Origin: Pyrofollis japonicus
GTDB taxonomy: Archaea > Thermoproteota > Thermoprotei_A > Sulfolobales > Pyrodictiaceae
Direction of reading: 5' to 3'
DNA: 64,000 bases
Assembly: GCF_033097485.1 (NCBI RefSeq)
Contig: NZ_AP028634.1
Location: 1,293,126 to 1,357,125, forward strand
Shown here: piece after piece, positions 46,634-54,616 of the stretch
Layout: every line of letters begins with the position of its first letter
Numbering within the stretch: position 1 is the stretch's first letter
Made by a program: the position numbers and the translations under genes
Notes under the pieces: model-generated
Databases searched by the model: none
Told to the model about the DNA's origin: nothing
The model's input: only the letters and a program-made list of their open reading frames with translations

Positions 46634-46960
46634 TTACTCCTCTATCTCGTATATGATTATCCTACCGTCACCGGTCTTCTCGACTATGAGGTCCCTGGAC
46701 AGCCTCCTTATCTCCCCGGGCCTGAGGGAGGCTATTTCTCTTGGCCTGACCTGCTTCCAGAGGGCCTTTGCTAGGCGGGTTATGATTCTCGAGGAGAGGG
46801 CCAGGGCACCGGCCACGCTCTGTGCCTGGGTAGTGTCGCCCTCTATGCTTGTCATCCCCGTTGTGTCGCTGGAGCCCTGGACTGGGAGTAGTTCTAGGCC
46901 CTCTACTGGCGGCTGGGCGACCCGGCTGGGGCTCCAGGGCTTCTGCCTACTAATGCTCAA
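46634..46960 (-). CDS. Unknown protein, middle of a three-gene element operon
   Basis: 108 residues. Low-complexity first half (PSRVAQPPVEGLELLPVQGSS), then a helix (AGALALSSRIITRLAKALWKQV) and a charged end. Start TTG 46960, with GGGTGA 6-7 bases upstream, six bases after the upstream stop. No family recognised. Confidence 0.6.
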   Translation of the reverse strand: MSISRQKPWSPSRVAQPPVEGLELLPVQGSSDTTGMTSIEGDTTQAQSVAGALALSSRIITRLAKALWKQVRPREIASLRPGEIRRLSRDLIVEKTGDGRIIIYEIEE

Positions 46961-46966
46961 GCCTGC

Positions 46967-47419
46967 TCACCCTACTGGTTTCCACATGATCTTGGTGCTC
47001 CAGAATACTAGGTAGAGTGGTTCACCCATATCTGTTCTGTAGCTCGTGTTGCGCGACACCATTGCTGCTTCGCCGCTTACGCGTATCCGGTACCTCTTAT
47101 CGCCGACCGGTAGCTCTATCTCCTCCCAGGCGGGCTCCTGGCTCTCTATGTCCACTAGCTCCCAGCCCTCCTGGGGAGGCTTATCTGGCGGGGCAAGCGG
47201 CTTGTTCCTCACAGCCTCCACGAGCTCCTCGGGCACATGGAGGGATGCGACGCCGCCAGCAGTCTTTACCGCGAAGTTTGCTCCCCCAAAGGGGGAGAAG
47301 CCGACGTACCTAGCCCCAACTATGACAACACGGAGGACGAGCCTGCTCCCATCCGTGAGCACTACTAAACCTGGCCTGCTCGATACAACCGTGTAGACCC
47401 CACTATTTGTGGCGCTCAA
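46967..47419 (-). CDS. Unknown protein, first of a three-gene element operon
   Basis: 150 residues with a beta-rich N-terminus (VYTVVSSRPGLVVLTDGSRLVL), a Pro-rich middle (LAPPDKPPQEGW) and a hydrophobic end (LYLVFWSTKIMW). Start TTG 47419. An AGTTTAAGTA TATA-like sequence about 35-45 bases upstream on this strand could drive the operon. No family recognised. Confidence 0.6.
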   Translation of the reverse strand: MSATNSGVYTVVSSRPGLVVLTDGSRLVLRVVIVGARYVGFSPFGGANFAVKTAGGVASLHVPEELVEAVRNKPLAPPDKPPQEGWELVDIESQEPAWEEIELPVGDKRYRIRVSGEAAMVSRNTSYRTDMGEPLYLVFWSTKIMWKPVG

Positions 47420-47687
47420 GGATCAAGACCCCAGGTAAGCTAGGAATAATATTCTCTACTTAAACTCCCTGCCAATAAGCTAATGCATTATTGCACTGTC
47501 TAAGTTTAAGTTGCAAGTAGTTTATCTAATGAAGTCGAATAGAGCCTTAGCGCCTTGCTAGTGGTGCCTCAAAAGCTTGAGCCGTCTATGTATAGGTGTT
47601 TGCGGGGAAGTGCTATTTTGTTGGCTGTATTACTTGTATATTTGGGTTTGTTGTATGTGTTGTAATGATAGCGAGTGCATTGGCTCT

Positions 47688-48014
47688 ATGCGTGGCGTTG
47701 GGATAGTGGGGGTGCTTTGCCGCCGCCTAGGCTACATGTGCGGCGTCGACCCGGAGGCCGCCCCGGTCCTCGCCGCCTACGAGCTCGCAGTCCTCGAGAC
47801 CTACCTCCTCCTCTACAACGCTGGAGGCGAGGAACTCGTCACAGAGTGCCTGGGGGACGAGAACTGCCTACGAGAGCTAATAGACACAGTTAACACCGCC
47901 GCAGAACTCCACATAAGGGGCAACAGGTACTTCTACACACTCACACTAAGAGACATCGAAACCATGCTCCGGATCGCCGAGAAGCTAGCTCTGGTAAGCA
48001 AGTCCCATAGATAA
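47688..48014 (+). CDS. Small protein with four cysteines, function unknown
   Basis: 108 residues from ATG 47688. Two N-terminal cysteines (VLCRRLGYMCGVD) and two more (TECLGDENCLREL) flank a helical core (APVLAAYELAVLETYLLLYNAGG). A TATA-like GTATATTT (47635-47642) predicts transcription near 47664, which favours ATG 47688 over the open frame to 47577. No family recognised. It is the only plus-strand gene between the two minus-strand blocks. Confidence 0.55.
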   Translation: MRGVGIVGVLCRRLGYMCGVDPEAAPVLAAYELAVLETYLLLYNAGGEELVTECLGDENCLRELIDTVNTAAELHIRGNRYFYTLTLRDIETMLRIAEKLALVSKSHR

Positions 48015-49032
48015 ATATGGCCTATAAAGTGCCTAAAGGTTACTCTTGTGCGAAGAATCTAGGAAAACATTGAAACCAAAGGTATTTTGCGCGATGAATT
48101 GCTGAGGAACGATCTAGGAGAAAAAGGAGCCTCCTTCTAAGCCTGACTGTCATCAAGGCCTTAACTATTACCTCTAAGAATCAAGGACAGTAGAGCTTGA
48201 CATACCAGTCCTTGGCTGCACAATTCTACGGCGCTTTTAAACGGGGGTGATATGAGTCGGCATGTGGGTTGTGTCTTAGTTGTCGTTCCCTAGTAACTTA
48301 TAGGGGCGTTGGTGGATGCCCTTTCACTTCTCTCAAGGTTCTCGCTTGCCTCCTTGTCTGATACTCTTGGATCGAAGGCAGTTATGAGACTAGTTGCCAG
48401 CGCACAGTCTGTTACGAGACTACATGGGCAGGTGTTTTGCCCGCGGCATTTAAGGAAACGAATTATGCCTCATAGCTGTCTTGCCGCTCTACCGGGCCGC
48501 AAGGACTCGTAGCCACCTTCGCGGCCACGGCGGCCACGTGAACAGCCCATGTAGGTGTATAGCGATGACTTGAGGACTCATAACTGGCCTAGAAAAACCA
48601 AGACCAGCCCTCATAGCTGCCTTGAGCCATAAGGGAATGATTCCTAAGCAACTGTCGAGAAATCTGCTTGCCGTCACCCCTTCGTACTCATGTATACACG
48701 TAGCTGGGCAATAATTATGAGGAGAGATTATGAGAAGTAGTGAACGGTTAGGAGTCGTTGCATACGTATTTTAGGAAAGATGGTACTATTAAGCGCGGCT
48801 ACACGGCGAATCACTTGACAAGGGAGGTAAGGGATGGGATAGAGTAGGCTGTAGCAGGCCCCATGCGGGAGAGCATGTCTGCTATGATTATTGGTGCAAC
48901 AATTACCAGCACCAGCTGGTAGGATTGGGGAGAAGACACAACACAACTGCTGCCTAGAAGGTAGAGGGCTTAGAAAGGCGAGAAAAGCTTGTTTGTTCGA
49001 GCCTCAGTACCCCTTACCACATATCGGCGTAT
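48015..49032. other. 1-kb gene-poor stretch in the element with remnants
   Basis: No full-length gene. It holds a well-formed start region: CTTTTAAAC near 48235, then GGGGGTGAT before ATG 48251. That frame stops after 13 codons (MSRHVGCVLVVVP). Farther on, a plus-strand frame around 48766-48830 reads RKDGTIKRGYTANHLTREVRDGIE before a stop, which looks like a coding remnant. I interpret the stretch as a decayed gene region. Confidence 0.4.
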
Positions 49033-49716
49033 TCAATGTCCGGGTTGTATAGTAGTGCGTAGTCCTCTTCTCCGCCCCCTCATCCTCGCCGTCCTTATGG
49101 ATTCGAACGCTCTCCGCAAGTCGTTGTAACGCACATGGCTATAGGGTATTGGTACATATACTACCGCGTTATCGTGGATAGCGAGAACCCCTTCCCTGTA
49201 ACCGACTTTAGAGAAGAACACCTCAACAACAAAGGGGTTGTCGAACACGAAGAGCTTCATGCCGAGACTGCCTCTCCTATAGTTATAGTATAGGGCTAGT
49301 AGTAGGAGCTCCCCGCCTTCACCCATGTATGTTATTACATCCTCCCATCTGGTAGTAAACATTGTGTCGCTCATCCGCTTAAGGGTTTTGAGCCTCATCG
49401 CTATGCGCTGAGGCACCGTTGCTGATTTACCTGTATACCTTCTCAGCCTATATTCATCGTATATGTTGATAACTATGTCCCTAGTCCTCAAGACAATCCT
49501 TTGGTTCGATGATGATCTTAGTACGGTGTATTTCTTTACCCGAGTCCTCCTAAGCTGCTGATACATGGGCTCCGGGATAAGAACCTCTACAGGCCGGAGT
49601 GATGAAAGCACGAGACCCCTAGTAGCCGAGTACACTGATTTCCCGTACCGTGCCGGGTTGTAGCCATAGGCCTCGAAATAGATCATTCTCGATAATTCGC
49701 GACTATATACGGTCAT
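49033..49716 (-). CDS. Unknown element protein, second of a pair
   Basis: 227 residues, basic. Contains YFEAYGYNPARYGKSVY near the start, and ends with an Arg-rich tail (RMRGRRRGLRTT). No domain recognised. Its ATG lies 14 bases inside the preceding gene, so the pair is co-translated. The basic tail could bind nucleic acid. Confidence 0.6.
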   Translation of the reverse strand: MTVYSRELSRMIYFEAYGYNPARYGKSVYSATRGLVLSSLRPVEVLIPEPMYQQLRRTRVKKYTVLRSSSNQRIVLRTRDIVINIYDEYRLRRYTGKSATVPQRIAMRLKTLKRMSDTMFTTRWEDVITYMGEGGELLLLALYYNYRRGSLGMKLFVFDNPFVVEVFFSKVGYREGVLAIHDNAVVYVPIPYSHVRYNDLRRAFESIRTARMRGRRRGLRTTIQPGH

Positions 49717-50608
49717 GATTAAACCCCATGAGGGGGTCGATAGCCATGGAGGCGAGTAGGAGGGCGTGGCTTAGCGCCGCATTACCGCTGACCGGGAATA
49801 ATGGATTAATGAGTGTCAGCTTCCTGACAACGAGTATAGGTATAGATACTCGAGGAGCGTGGAGGTCTAGCACCCTGAGCTCAAGCAAGTCTTTAACGAG
49901 TATCGCCTCAGTTGCACGGGGATTGAGGGCTGTGATTAATCCCCTGCTCTTGTCTATAACAAGTCCAACAACAGACCATGGCCATGGAAGCGGGAAGGCT
50001 TGCAGCCTCTGTGCTAGTATACGGGCTCTTTCTCCATTACTGATATCGCTCGGCATCTTGTCGAATTTTATAATTGGTTTGCTCTTGTGAAGCAGCTTAT
50101 AGACACTGATCTTATCTAGTATGCGGTCGACATAGCCGTATGCGTAGGGAAGCCTTGTAGGCTGTTTAATGCGTGTCTGCGTTATTTCTATAGTTGCTAT
50201 AGCAATATGGTTGCTTACAGCTATTATCCTCGACGCACACCAGTGCTGCTCAAGGAACCTCTTAAACGCCCAGAAGTCTCTGAACCTTTTCACCGATACC
50301 ATTCTCGGCCTCTTGCCCGGTACAGGTGGAGATACCTGGGTAACTAGTTCCCCATCAAGCTTTGAGAGAGCCTCATAGGGGTTGAGGAACACGAGTTCAT
50401 ATGTAATAGTATCGATGCGTGTTGGCTCGATATGCGCGAAGGTTTTTGGCCTAATACGCCTCTCAACATTATACCGTGAATTACATGAACTATAAGCCTC
50501 GAACTCATAATAGTCGGGAAAGCTTAGTATACCTCGTGAGCAGCACGATTCTCGTAGCGCCTCGAGTACAGGGATAAGCAGTCCCTTAACCCTCTTCAAC
50601 CCTATCAT
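49703..50608 (-). CDS. Unknown element protein, first of a pair
   Basis: 301 residues, with a central AFPLPWPWSVVGLVIDKSRGLIT and a long N-terminal part with three cysteines (ESCCSRG, SSCNSR). A TATA-like CTTTTTAAGT (50636-50646 on this strand) suggests a leaderless ATG 50608. No family recognised. Confidence 0.6.
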   Translation of the reverse strand: MIGLKRVKGLLIPVLEALRESCCSRGILSFPDYYEFEAYSSCNSRYNVERRIRPKTFAHIEPTRIDTITYELVFLNPYEALSKLDGELVTQVSPPVPGKRPRMVSVKRFRDFWAFKRFLEQHWCASRIIAVSNHIAIATIEITQTRIKQPTRLPYAYGYVDRILDKISVYKLLHKSKPIIKFDKMPSDISNGERARILAQRLQAFPLPWPWSVVGLVIDKSRGLITALNPRATEAILVKDLLELRVLDLHAPRVSIPILVVRKLTLINPLFPVSGNAALSHALLLASMAIDPLMGFNHDRI

Positions 50609-50751
50609 CTCAGAAGAATTCTATAGCATTGAAAGGCACTTAAAAAGTGGCAAAATACGCTCCACACTCTTGCTCCATAGAATGAGCAAGCGCAAGTAGT
50701 GGTAGATAAGAGATAAGTATTACACAATAATTATATGATTGTTAGGGTCTC

Positions 50752-51795
50752 TTGTTGGATGCTCGTGTACTCGTTAAATTAAGCTGTTATGATTTTCGAG
50801 CCGAGAAGGAAAAGATTGGGAAGAGTAAGGCGTGGATTTCTCGCATTCTCCTCCCCAGGCTCCAGGGCATGTTCGTGGCCCATCTCTCGTTCCTTGAGCC
50901 GCTCGGCGTCGGCCACGTCTACGCCGTGCTGAATGACCGCGAGAAGTGGAGGTACTACCGGGACAGGTATGCGGGCAGGCAGAAGCTGCTGATAAGGGAG
51001 ATGCGGGACATCCCGCTTGTCAGGTACGTGCACAGGTTCTACATCTTCGGCGACGGCACCATAGGCGCCCTCTACTATGCTCCGAAGGAGGTCAGGGACG
51101 AGATCGTGGCGCGGCTGGACTCGTTCTACGACGAGGTCTACGATGCGAGGGTCTACCCTGTATTGAATTGCCTCGGCAAGCTCTACCCTGAGGCCTCCGA
51201 GGGCGACGCTTGGCGCCTCGGGAAGGCAATGCTGGAGAAGCTGAACACCGCGCCGCCCTACAGGAGCAGGAACAGGTTCCTAGACTACCTGCTTATCAGC
51301 GTGATGGAGCTGGAGCCCCTTCTCACGCTCCGGGAGCTGCGGAGCCTGGTCTACGCGGCCCGCGCCCGCATAGAGAAGGAGCTGGGCGAGGAGCTGGAGC
51401 TAAGCATGCGCTACGTCAAGAGGCACTACGTCGAGCTTAGCCGGCGCTACGTGCTCGGAAGACTATTCGTTGGCAGACCGAACGTGTGCAGTTACCCAGT
51501 CCTCGTAGTGGAAAAGAAGTACAGGGAGCTACTCTACGGGCTGGCAGCGGTAACAATGGGTTCAACCATGCTAGCCGACACAGGGGACACAGTAATAGCA
51601 TCGGTTGGCGCTACGTCTTTTGCTGAGCAATCGGAATTTATCGACATATTTCTCCCCGGCCTAGAAAAAATTACAACAACGGTCTCTGTAACAGCTGTCC
51701 CGTTTCCTTTCGAGATGTACAACCCCATAGAGGAATCATGGAGCTTAGAAGAACCAGCAGTAGAGAGAATAGAGGAAATAGTGAAAAAATACTGA
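50752..51795 (+). CDS. Unknown element protein, possible regulator
   Basis: 347 residues. Middle region is helical and basic (LRELRSLVYAARARIEKELGEELELSMRYVKRHYVELSRRYVLGRL) and the C-terminal part is a hydrophobic beta region (YGLAAVTMGSTMLADTGDTVIASVG). Start TTG 50752, preceded by AT-rich sequence. The layout (helical DNA-binding-like core, beta C-terminus) could fit a regulator; no family is recognised. GC and codon use look higher than in the flanking element genes. Confidence 0.5.
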   Translation: MLDARVLVKLSCYDFRAEKEKIGKSKAWISRILLPRLQGMFVAHLSFLEPLGVGHVYAVLNDREKWRYYRDRYAGRQKLLIREMRDIPLVRYVHRFYIFGDGTIGALYYAPKEVRDEIVARLDSFYDEVYDARVYPVLNCLGKLYPEASEGDAWRLGKAMLEKLNTAPPYRSRNRFLDYLLISVMELEPLLTLRELRSLVYAARARIEKELGEELELSMRYVKRHYVELSRRYVLGRLFVGRPNVCSYPVLVVEKKYRELLYGLAAVTMGSTMLADTGDTVIASVGATSFAEQSEFIDIFLPGLEKITTTVSVTAVPFPFEMYNPIEESWSLEEPAVERIEEIVKKY

Positions 51796-51827
51796 CTGGC
51801 TGATAGGGGCTGAGCACTACTAGATTA

Positions 51828-51941
51828 TTAAAACGGCCCTCTCCAGTTCTTTGCTTCAAGTACCTCTATCATTGTCGTCGCTAATGCCATGTATGGTGCT
51901 ATTCTCAGGAGTTTCTTCCTGAGCTCCTTCCTGCTCCTCAT
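51828..51941 (-). CDS. 37-residue protein with a strong ribosome-binding site
   Basis: Begins MRSRKELRKKLLRIAPYMAL and ends EAKNWRGPF. ATG 51941 is preceded by GGAGGTGAGAGGGA, the strongest Shine-Dalgarno match of the element. Basic N-terminus then hydrophobic stretch. Function unknown. Converges with the preceding plus-strand gene. Confidence 0.5.
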   Translation of the reverse strand: MRSRKELRKKLLRIAPYMALATTMIEVLEAKNWRGPF

Positions 51942-52176
51942 TCCCTCTCACCTCCTGTTATGTTCGTTCCCCTGTTCGTTCATTGATTGGCGCCTTCAGA
52001 GAACTTAAAAACAAGCAAGCACGGTTGACGAGCTAGTAATTGGCTTATTGATTATGAGAAGGTTGTATACCAATGCGATAATAGCGGTATTTATACTTTA
52101 GTTTACTGGGATATATGACTCCGGTAAACCAATATACATATAATTGTATAGCCGTGTTAAAGCACGGTGTAGTTCT

Positions 52177-52329
52177 ATGGAGAATAAGAAGTATTGTGAT
52201 GACTTGTTTTCTTGCCTTATAAGGTTTTTTAATGATAGTTACGAGGATAAGAAAAAGAAGAAGAGAAAAGACGGTAATGATGACCCGCTCCCAGTCACGC
52301 CAGCCATGCTATTGCTGCGCCCTGTCTAA
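52177..52329 (+). CDS. Small Lys-rich protein
   Basis: About 50 residues from ATG 52177: MENKKYCDDLFSCLIRFF, a run of lysines and a Pro-rich tail. TATA-like GGATATATGA about 52107-52116. Three alternative hairpins lie directly after its stop. Function unknown. It could also be non-coding. Confidence 0.35.
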   Translation: MENKKYCDDLFSCLIRFFNDSYEDKKKKKRKDGNDDPLPVTPAMLLLRPV

Positions 52330-52331
52330 TC

Positions 52332-52389
52332 AGGCAGGCATGTACGCGGCAACGTGCCTGCCTCCATCAGCAGGCACTACTTTTAGTGC
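52332..52389 (+). repeat. Cascade of three overlapping hairpins
   Basis: AGGCAGGCA (52332-52340) pairs with TGCCTGCCT (52355-52363). GTGCCTGC (52354-52361) pairs with GCAGGCAC (52370-52377), using the same central bases. GCACTA (52374-52379) pairs with TAGTGC (52384-52389). Neighbouring hairpins exclude each other. They lie between a plus gene stop and a convergent minus gene, so terminator or RNA-switch roles are possible. Confidence 0.6.
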
Positions 52390-52401
52390 TTACTCTCTGA
52401 G

Positions 52402-52692
52402 CTACTGCTTCTTGTTGCTATCAATGGGCCGGGACGGAGGAGCTGCTTGAAGCTTCTTCGCTAACTGGATTGATCGTGCTTCAAGGTATATCCTCATTAA
52501 TCTTGAGCCGAGCATCCTCATTATTGCTTTTTCCTCCTCCTCGTCCAGATCAATAACCCCATTATTCTTCAATACTAGCAAGCCTAGCGCTATCAATAGA
52601 CTTGTGAGGCCACTTACACTAATACCGTATTTTGCTGACATGCCAAGCAGTATTCGGTGAACTGAATCGTCTATCCTGACGAGCCGGGACAT
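52402..52692 (-). CDS. CopG-like ribbon-helix-helix protein
   Basis: 96 residues from ATG 52692. N-terminal ribbon-helix-helix (SRLVRIDDSVHRILLGMSAKYGI, then VSGLTSLLIALGLLVL) and an acidic linker (DLDEEEEKA), helical C-terminus. Likely a transcriptional regulator of the element, as in many archaeal plasmids. A TATA-like TTTAAATACG lies 25 bases upstream on this strand. Confidence 0.7.
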   Translation of the reverse strand: MSRLVRIDDSVHRILLGMSAKYGISVSGLTSLLIALGLLVLKNNGVIDLDEEEEKAIMRMLGSRLMRIYLEARSIQLAKKLQAAPPSRPIDSNKKQ

Positions 52693-52996
52693 GCTGCTAC
52701 CCATATAGTTACAGCGTATTTAAAAGCTTAGGAATACTGGGCATTGCCACTATATTAGCACTAGCGATACACCAGGTCTACAATAACTGCAACAACTAGT
52801 AACAAGCAAACCCCTCTCACACACCCCTCTCCTCACAGCCCCCTGCCCCACCCAGCACAATGATTGTCGTTGCGTAGAGTCCTCCTCCTAGACCTCTTTT
52901 TAAAAGGCTTGATAAAGGCATTTAGAATAAGGGATCAAGTGATATTAAAGGGAGCTGTTGAGGAAAGGGACGGTAATACCATTGGGAGGCAAGAAG
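52693..52996. other. Divergent promoter region of regulator and small gene
   Basis: 304 bases. On the minus side is the regulator TATA-like box. On the plus side TTTTTAAAAGG (about 52908-52918) predicts transcription near 52940, upstream of the small gene at 52997. No other feature seen. Confidence 0.45.
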
Positions 52997-53116
52997 GTGG
53001 CGAGGCTTAATGAGGAAAAATACGTAATATATCTTCCCAAGGATTTGAACGAGCTCTGGCGGGAGTTGCATGAGCGTAGGAGGAAGATAAACATCTACAT
53101 AGAGATCCTTGACTAG
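52997..53116 (+). CDS. 39-residue protein facing the integrase
   Basis: Begins VARLNEEKYVIYLPKDLNEL and ends KINIYIEILD, a short strand-helix-strand that could be a DNA-binding or antitoxin-like fold. GGGAGG lies 7 bases before GTG 52997. Its TAG and the integrase TAG share the four bases CTAG (53113-53116). Position next to the integrase suggests an accessory such as an excision factor; not shown. Confidence 0.55.
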   Translation: MARLNEEKYVIYLPKDLNELWRELHERRRKINIYIEILD

Positions 53117-54411
53117 GCTGTGGCCGGTTTTGGCACCCCTCGCTTAAGTACCGTTTTTAGGTAATCAATGTCCTCGAGTCCTCTTCTCAGAACCTCCATT
53201 ACCCTGGGATACCAGTAGTCTGCATCCGATAAGAGGTCTGAGTACACCGCCTTGCTTATCTCACCTATCTCCCCCAGCCTTGACTGGATGAACTTCGCCG
53301 CTGACTCCTTATTCACTGTTTTCTCAAGTACTCTCCAGTTCAGCTTCCGGAGATACTTTGGCCGCAACAGGTTGTGCTTCCTAGCGTAGTCGCTCACCTT
53401 GCTCCTATCCCTCTTAGTGCCGCCGTGCTTCTCTAGTAGCGGTAGCAGGTCGCGGGGAAAGTATACCCATTCACACAACTTGTTGCTCTCCCTAAGCCCC
53501 ATATAGTATCTGCAAAAGCTCTTGAAGCACACGAGGCGTGGGCTGTAGTCGTCCAGCATCTCAACGTGTACTTCCTCGTCCGGGCTCCAAGCCCCAACAA
53601 GCTTGACTACGTGCTCCAGCCGTATACCGCTATAGTACATTAATAGGTAATACAAGTAGTAGAGCTCGTGCCTGCTCCTTAGATAATCCATGGTCTTCCT
53701 GAACTGGTCTAGGTCGATCCTGTACGCCTTGACCCGTAGTTTGTAGCTGCGCGAGGGCACCACCTCCATTATCCAGGCCATTGTCTCGCCGCTTATCCTC
53801 CTTCTGAAGTATAGGTACTGTATGTAGTGTCTGAAGATGTTGCGCAACCAGCCGTTAGGGTGCCTCGCCACCCACTCGATTAGTTGCTCGCTCAGCTCCC
53901 TGCCCTCTAGGTGCTTCCTGAAGAGGTTCCGGTAGTACTTTATTGTCTCCGGGTCCCTGACCTTTGTGCGCTTCTTGCGCTCCATTAGGAAGTTTTCGAA
54001 GCCCTCGCTCCACTCAAGCTTGACCCCAGCGTATGATATGCCGAGCATCTTCTTGAGGTCTTCGCGGAAGTTCTCAACGGTGAAACGCAGTATAGCATTC
54101 TTGATGTACTCGTCTCTAGTCGCGAGCGCTAGTAGCTCCAGCACAGCGCTGTAATCGGGTACGCCGTCCCCCGTTACCAGTCCCAGCGCGCGGAGCTTCT
54201 CCTCCCCCCGCACTATCTCCTCGAACTCCGCCCTAGATAGGTGCCTCAGAGCCCTCGCCACAACCTCGTCCGGGACCCTGCGCTGACCACTAACATACCT
54301 GTATAGACTGGATTTCGCCACGCCAAGCGTCTTCGCCGCCTCGTTGAAGCCAAGCTTATCCCTAATTTTCTCCAGTATCGCCCTCCGAGCCGAATCACTC
54401 AGTGCGCCCAC
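53113..54411 (-). CDS. int: Archaeal tyrosine recombinase (integrase)
   Basis: 432 residues from GTG 54411 (TTG 54456 is also possible). N-terminal helix-turn-helix (FNEAAKTLGVAKSSLYRYVSG) and a core-binding region. The catalytic domain has YYSGIRLEHVVKL (first Arg), KFIQSR near the second Arg, and a probable nucleophile in AVYSDLLSDADYWYPRV. It matches the archaeal phage-integrase family found in integrative plasmids and viruses. TATA ACTTATAAG lies at 54518-54526 right beside the tRNA end. Uninterrupted, so the element can be active (not of the split SSV type). Confidence 0.87.
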   Translation of the reverse strand: MGALSDSARRAILEKIRDKLGFNEAAKTLGVAKSSLYRYVSGQRRVPDEVVARALRHLSRAEFEEIVRGEEKLRALGLVTGDGVPDYSAVLELLALATRDEYIKNAILRFTVENFREDLKKMLGISYAGVKLEWSEGFENFLMERKKRTKVRDPETIKYYRNLFRKHLEGRELSEQLIEWVARHPNGWLRNIFRHYIQYLYFRRRISGETMAWIMEVVPSRSYKLRVKAYRIDLDQFRKTMDYLRSRHELYYLYYLLMYYSGIRLEHVVKLVGAWSPDEEVHVEMLDDYSPRLVCFKSFCRYYMGLRESNKLCEWVYFPRDLLPLLEKHGGTKRDRSKVSDYARKHNLLRPKYLRKLNWRVLEKTVNKESAAKFIQSRLGEIGEISKAVYSDLLSDADYWYPRVMEVLRRGLEDIDYLKTVLKRGVPKPATA

Positions 54412-54527
54412 ATTAACCCCTTTGAACCAGTTATCGTCCCCTGAGAATTCACCCAATAATTCCCACCCAGGGCATTGACCGGGAACCAAGAACCAGGAAG
54501 AGAACTGAATAATAGGAGGCTTATAAG

Positions 54528-54587
54528 TGTGGCGCCGGGGGCGGGATTTGAACCCGCGCGGCCGTGCGGCCACCGGCTCTCCAGGCC
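54528..54587 (-). repeat. attachment-site copy within tRNA-Ser(GGA)
   Basis: 60 bases in the 3' part of the intact tRNA, 58/60 identical to 43432-43491 and in the same orientation. The identity begins at the anticodon stem, typical of integration into the anticodon-loop/T-arm side of tRNA genes. The element supplies this 3' half, so the tRNA remains functional. Confidence 0.9.
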
Positions 54588-54616
54588 GGCCCCTTAGACC
54601 GCTCGGGCACCCCGGC
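54530..54616 (-). tRNA. tRNA-Ser (anticodon GGA)
   Basis: 87 bases, class II tRNA. Acceptor GCCGGGG pairs with CCCCGGC. Anticodon stem CCGGC-CUGGAGA-GCCGG with anticodon GGA. Variable arm GGCCG-CA-CGGCC. T arm GCGGG-UUCAAAU-CCCGC. CCA is encoded (54530-54532). No intron. Host of the element. Confidence 0.96.

Larger units (their letters stand above)
43432..54587. mobile_element. Integrated genetic element at tRNA-Ser(GGA), about 11.1 kb
   Basis: Delimited by the two 60-base direct repeats (43432-43491 and 54528-54587). The integrase (53113-54411) lies just inside the intact tRNA and is not split by the att site. Contents: three small membrane proteins, a Cys-rich secreted precursor, an operon of three unknown proteins, two further unknown pairs, a ribbon-helix-helix protein and several very small genes. 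I see no recognisable replication, conjugation or capsid gene. It could be an integrative plasmid, a provirus remnant or a satellite. Confidence 0.88.

Noticed and set aside
47577-47687. N-terminal extension of the four-cysteine protein
   Set aside because: Would start upstream of the predicted transcription start; contains a run of Cys/Tyr/Trp codons with no supporting signal.
51534-51728. Minus-strand frame inside the 347-residue element gene
   Set aside because: No start signal and fully inside a better-supported gene.
43432-54587. CRISPR array or restriction-modification genes within the element
   Set aside because: No regularly spaced repeats and no methyltransferase or endonuclease motifs were found in it.
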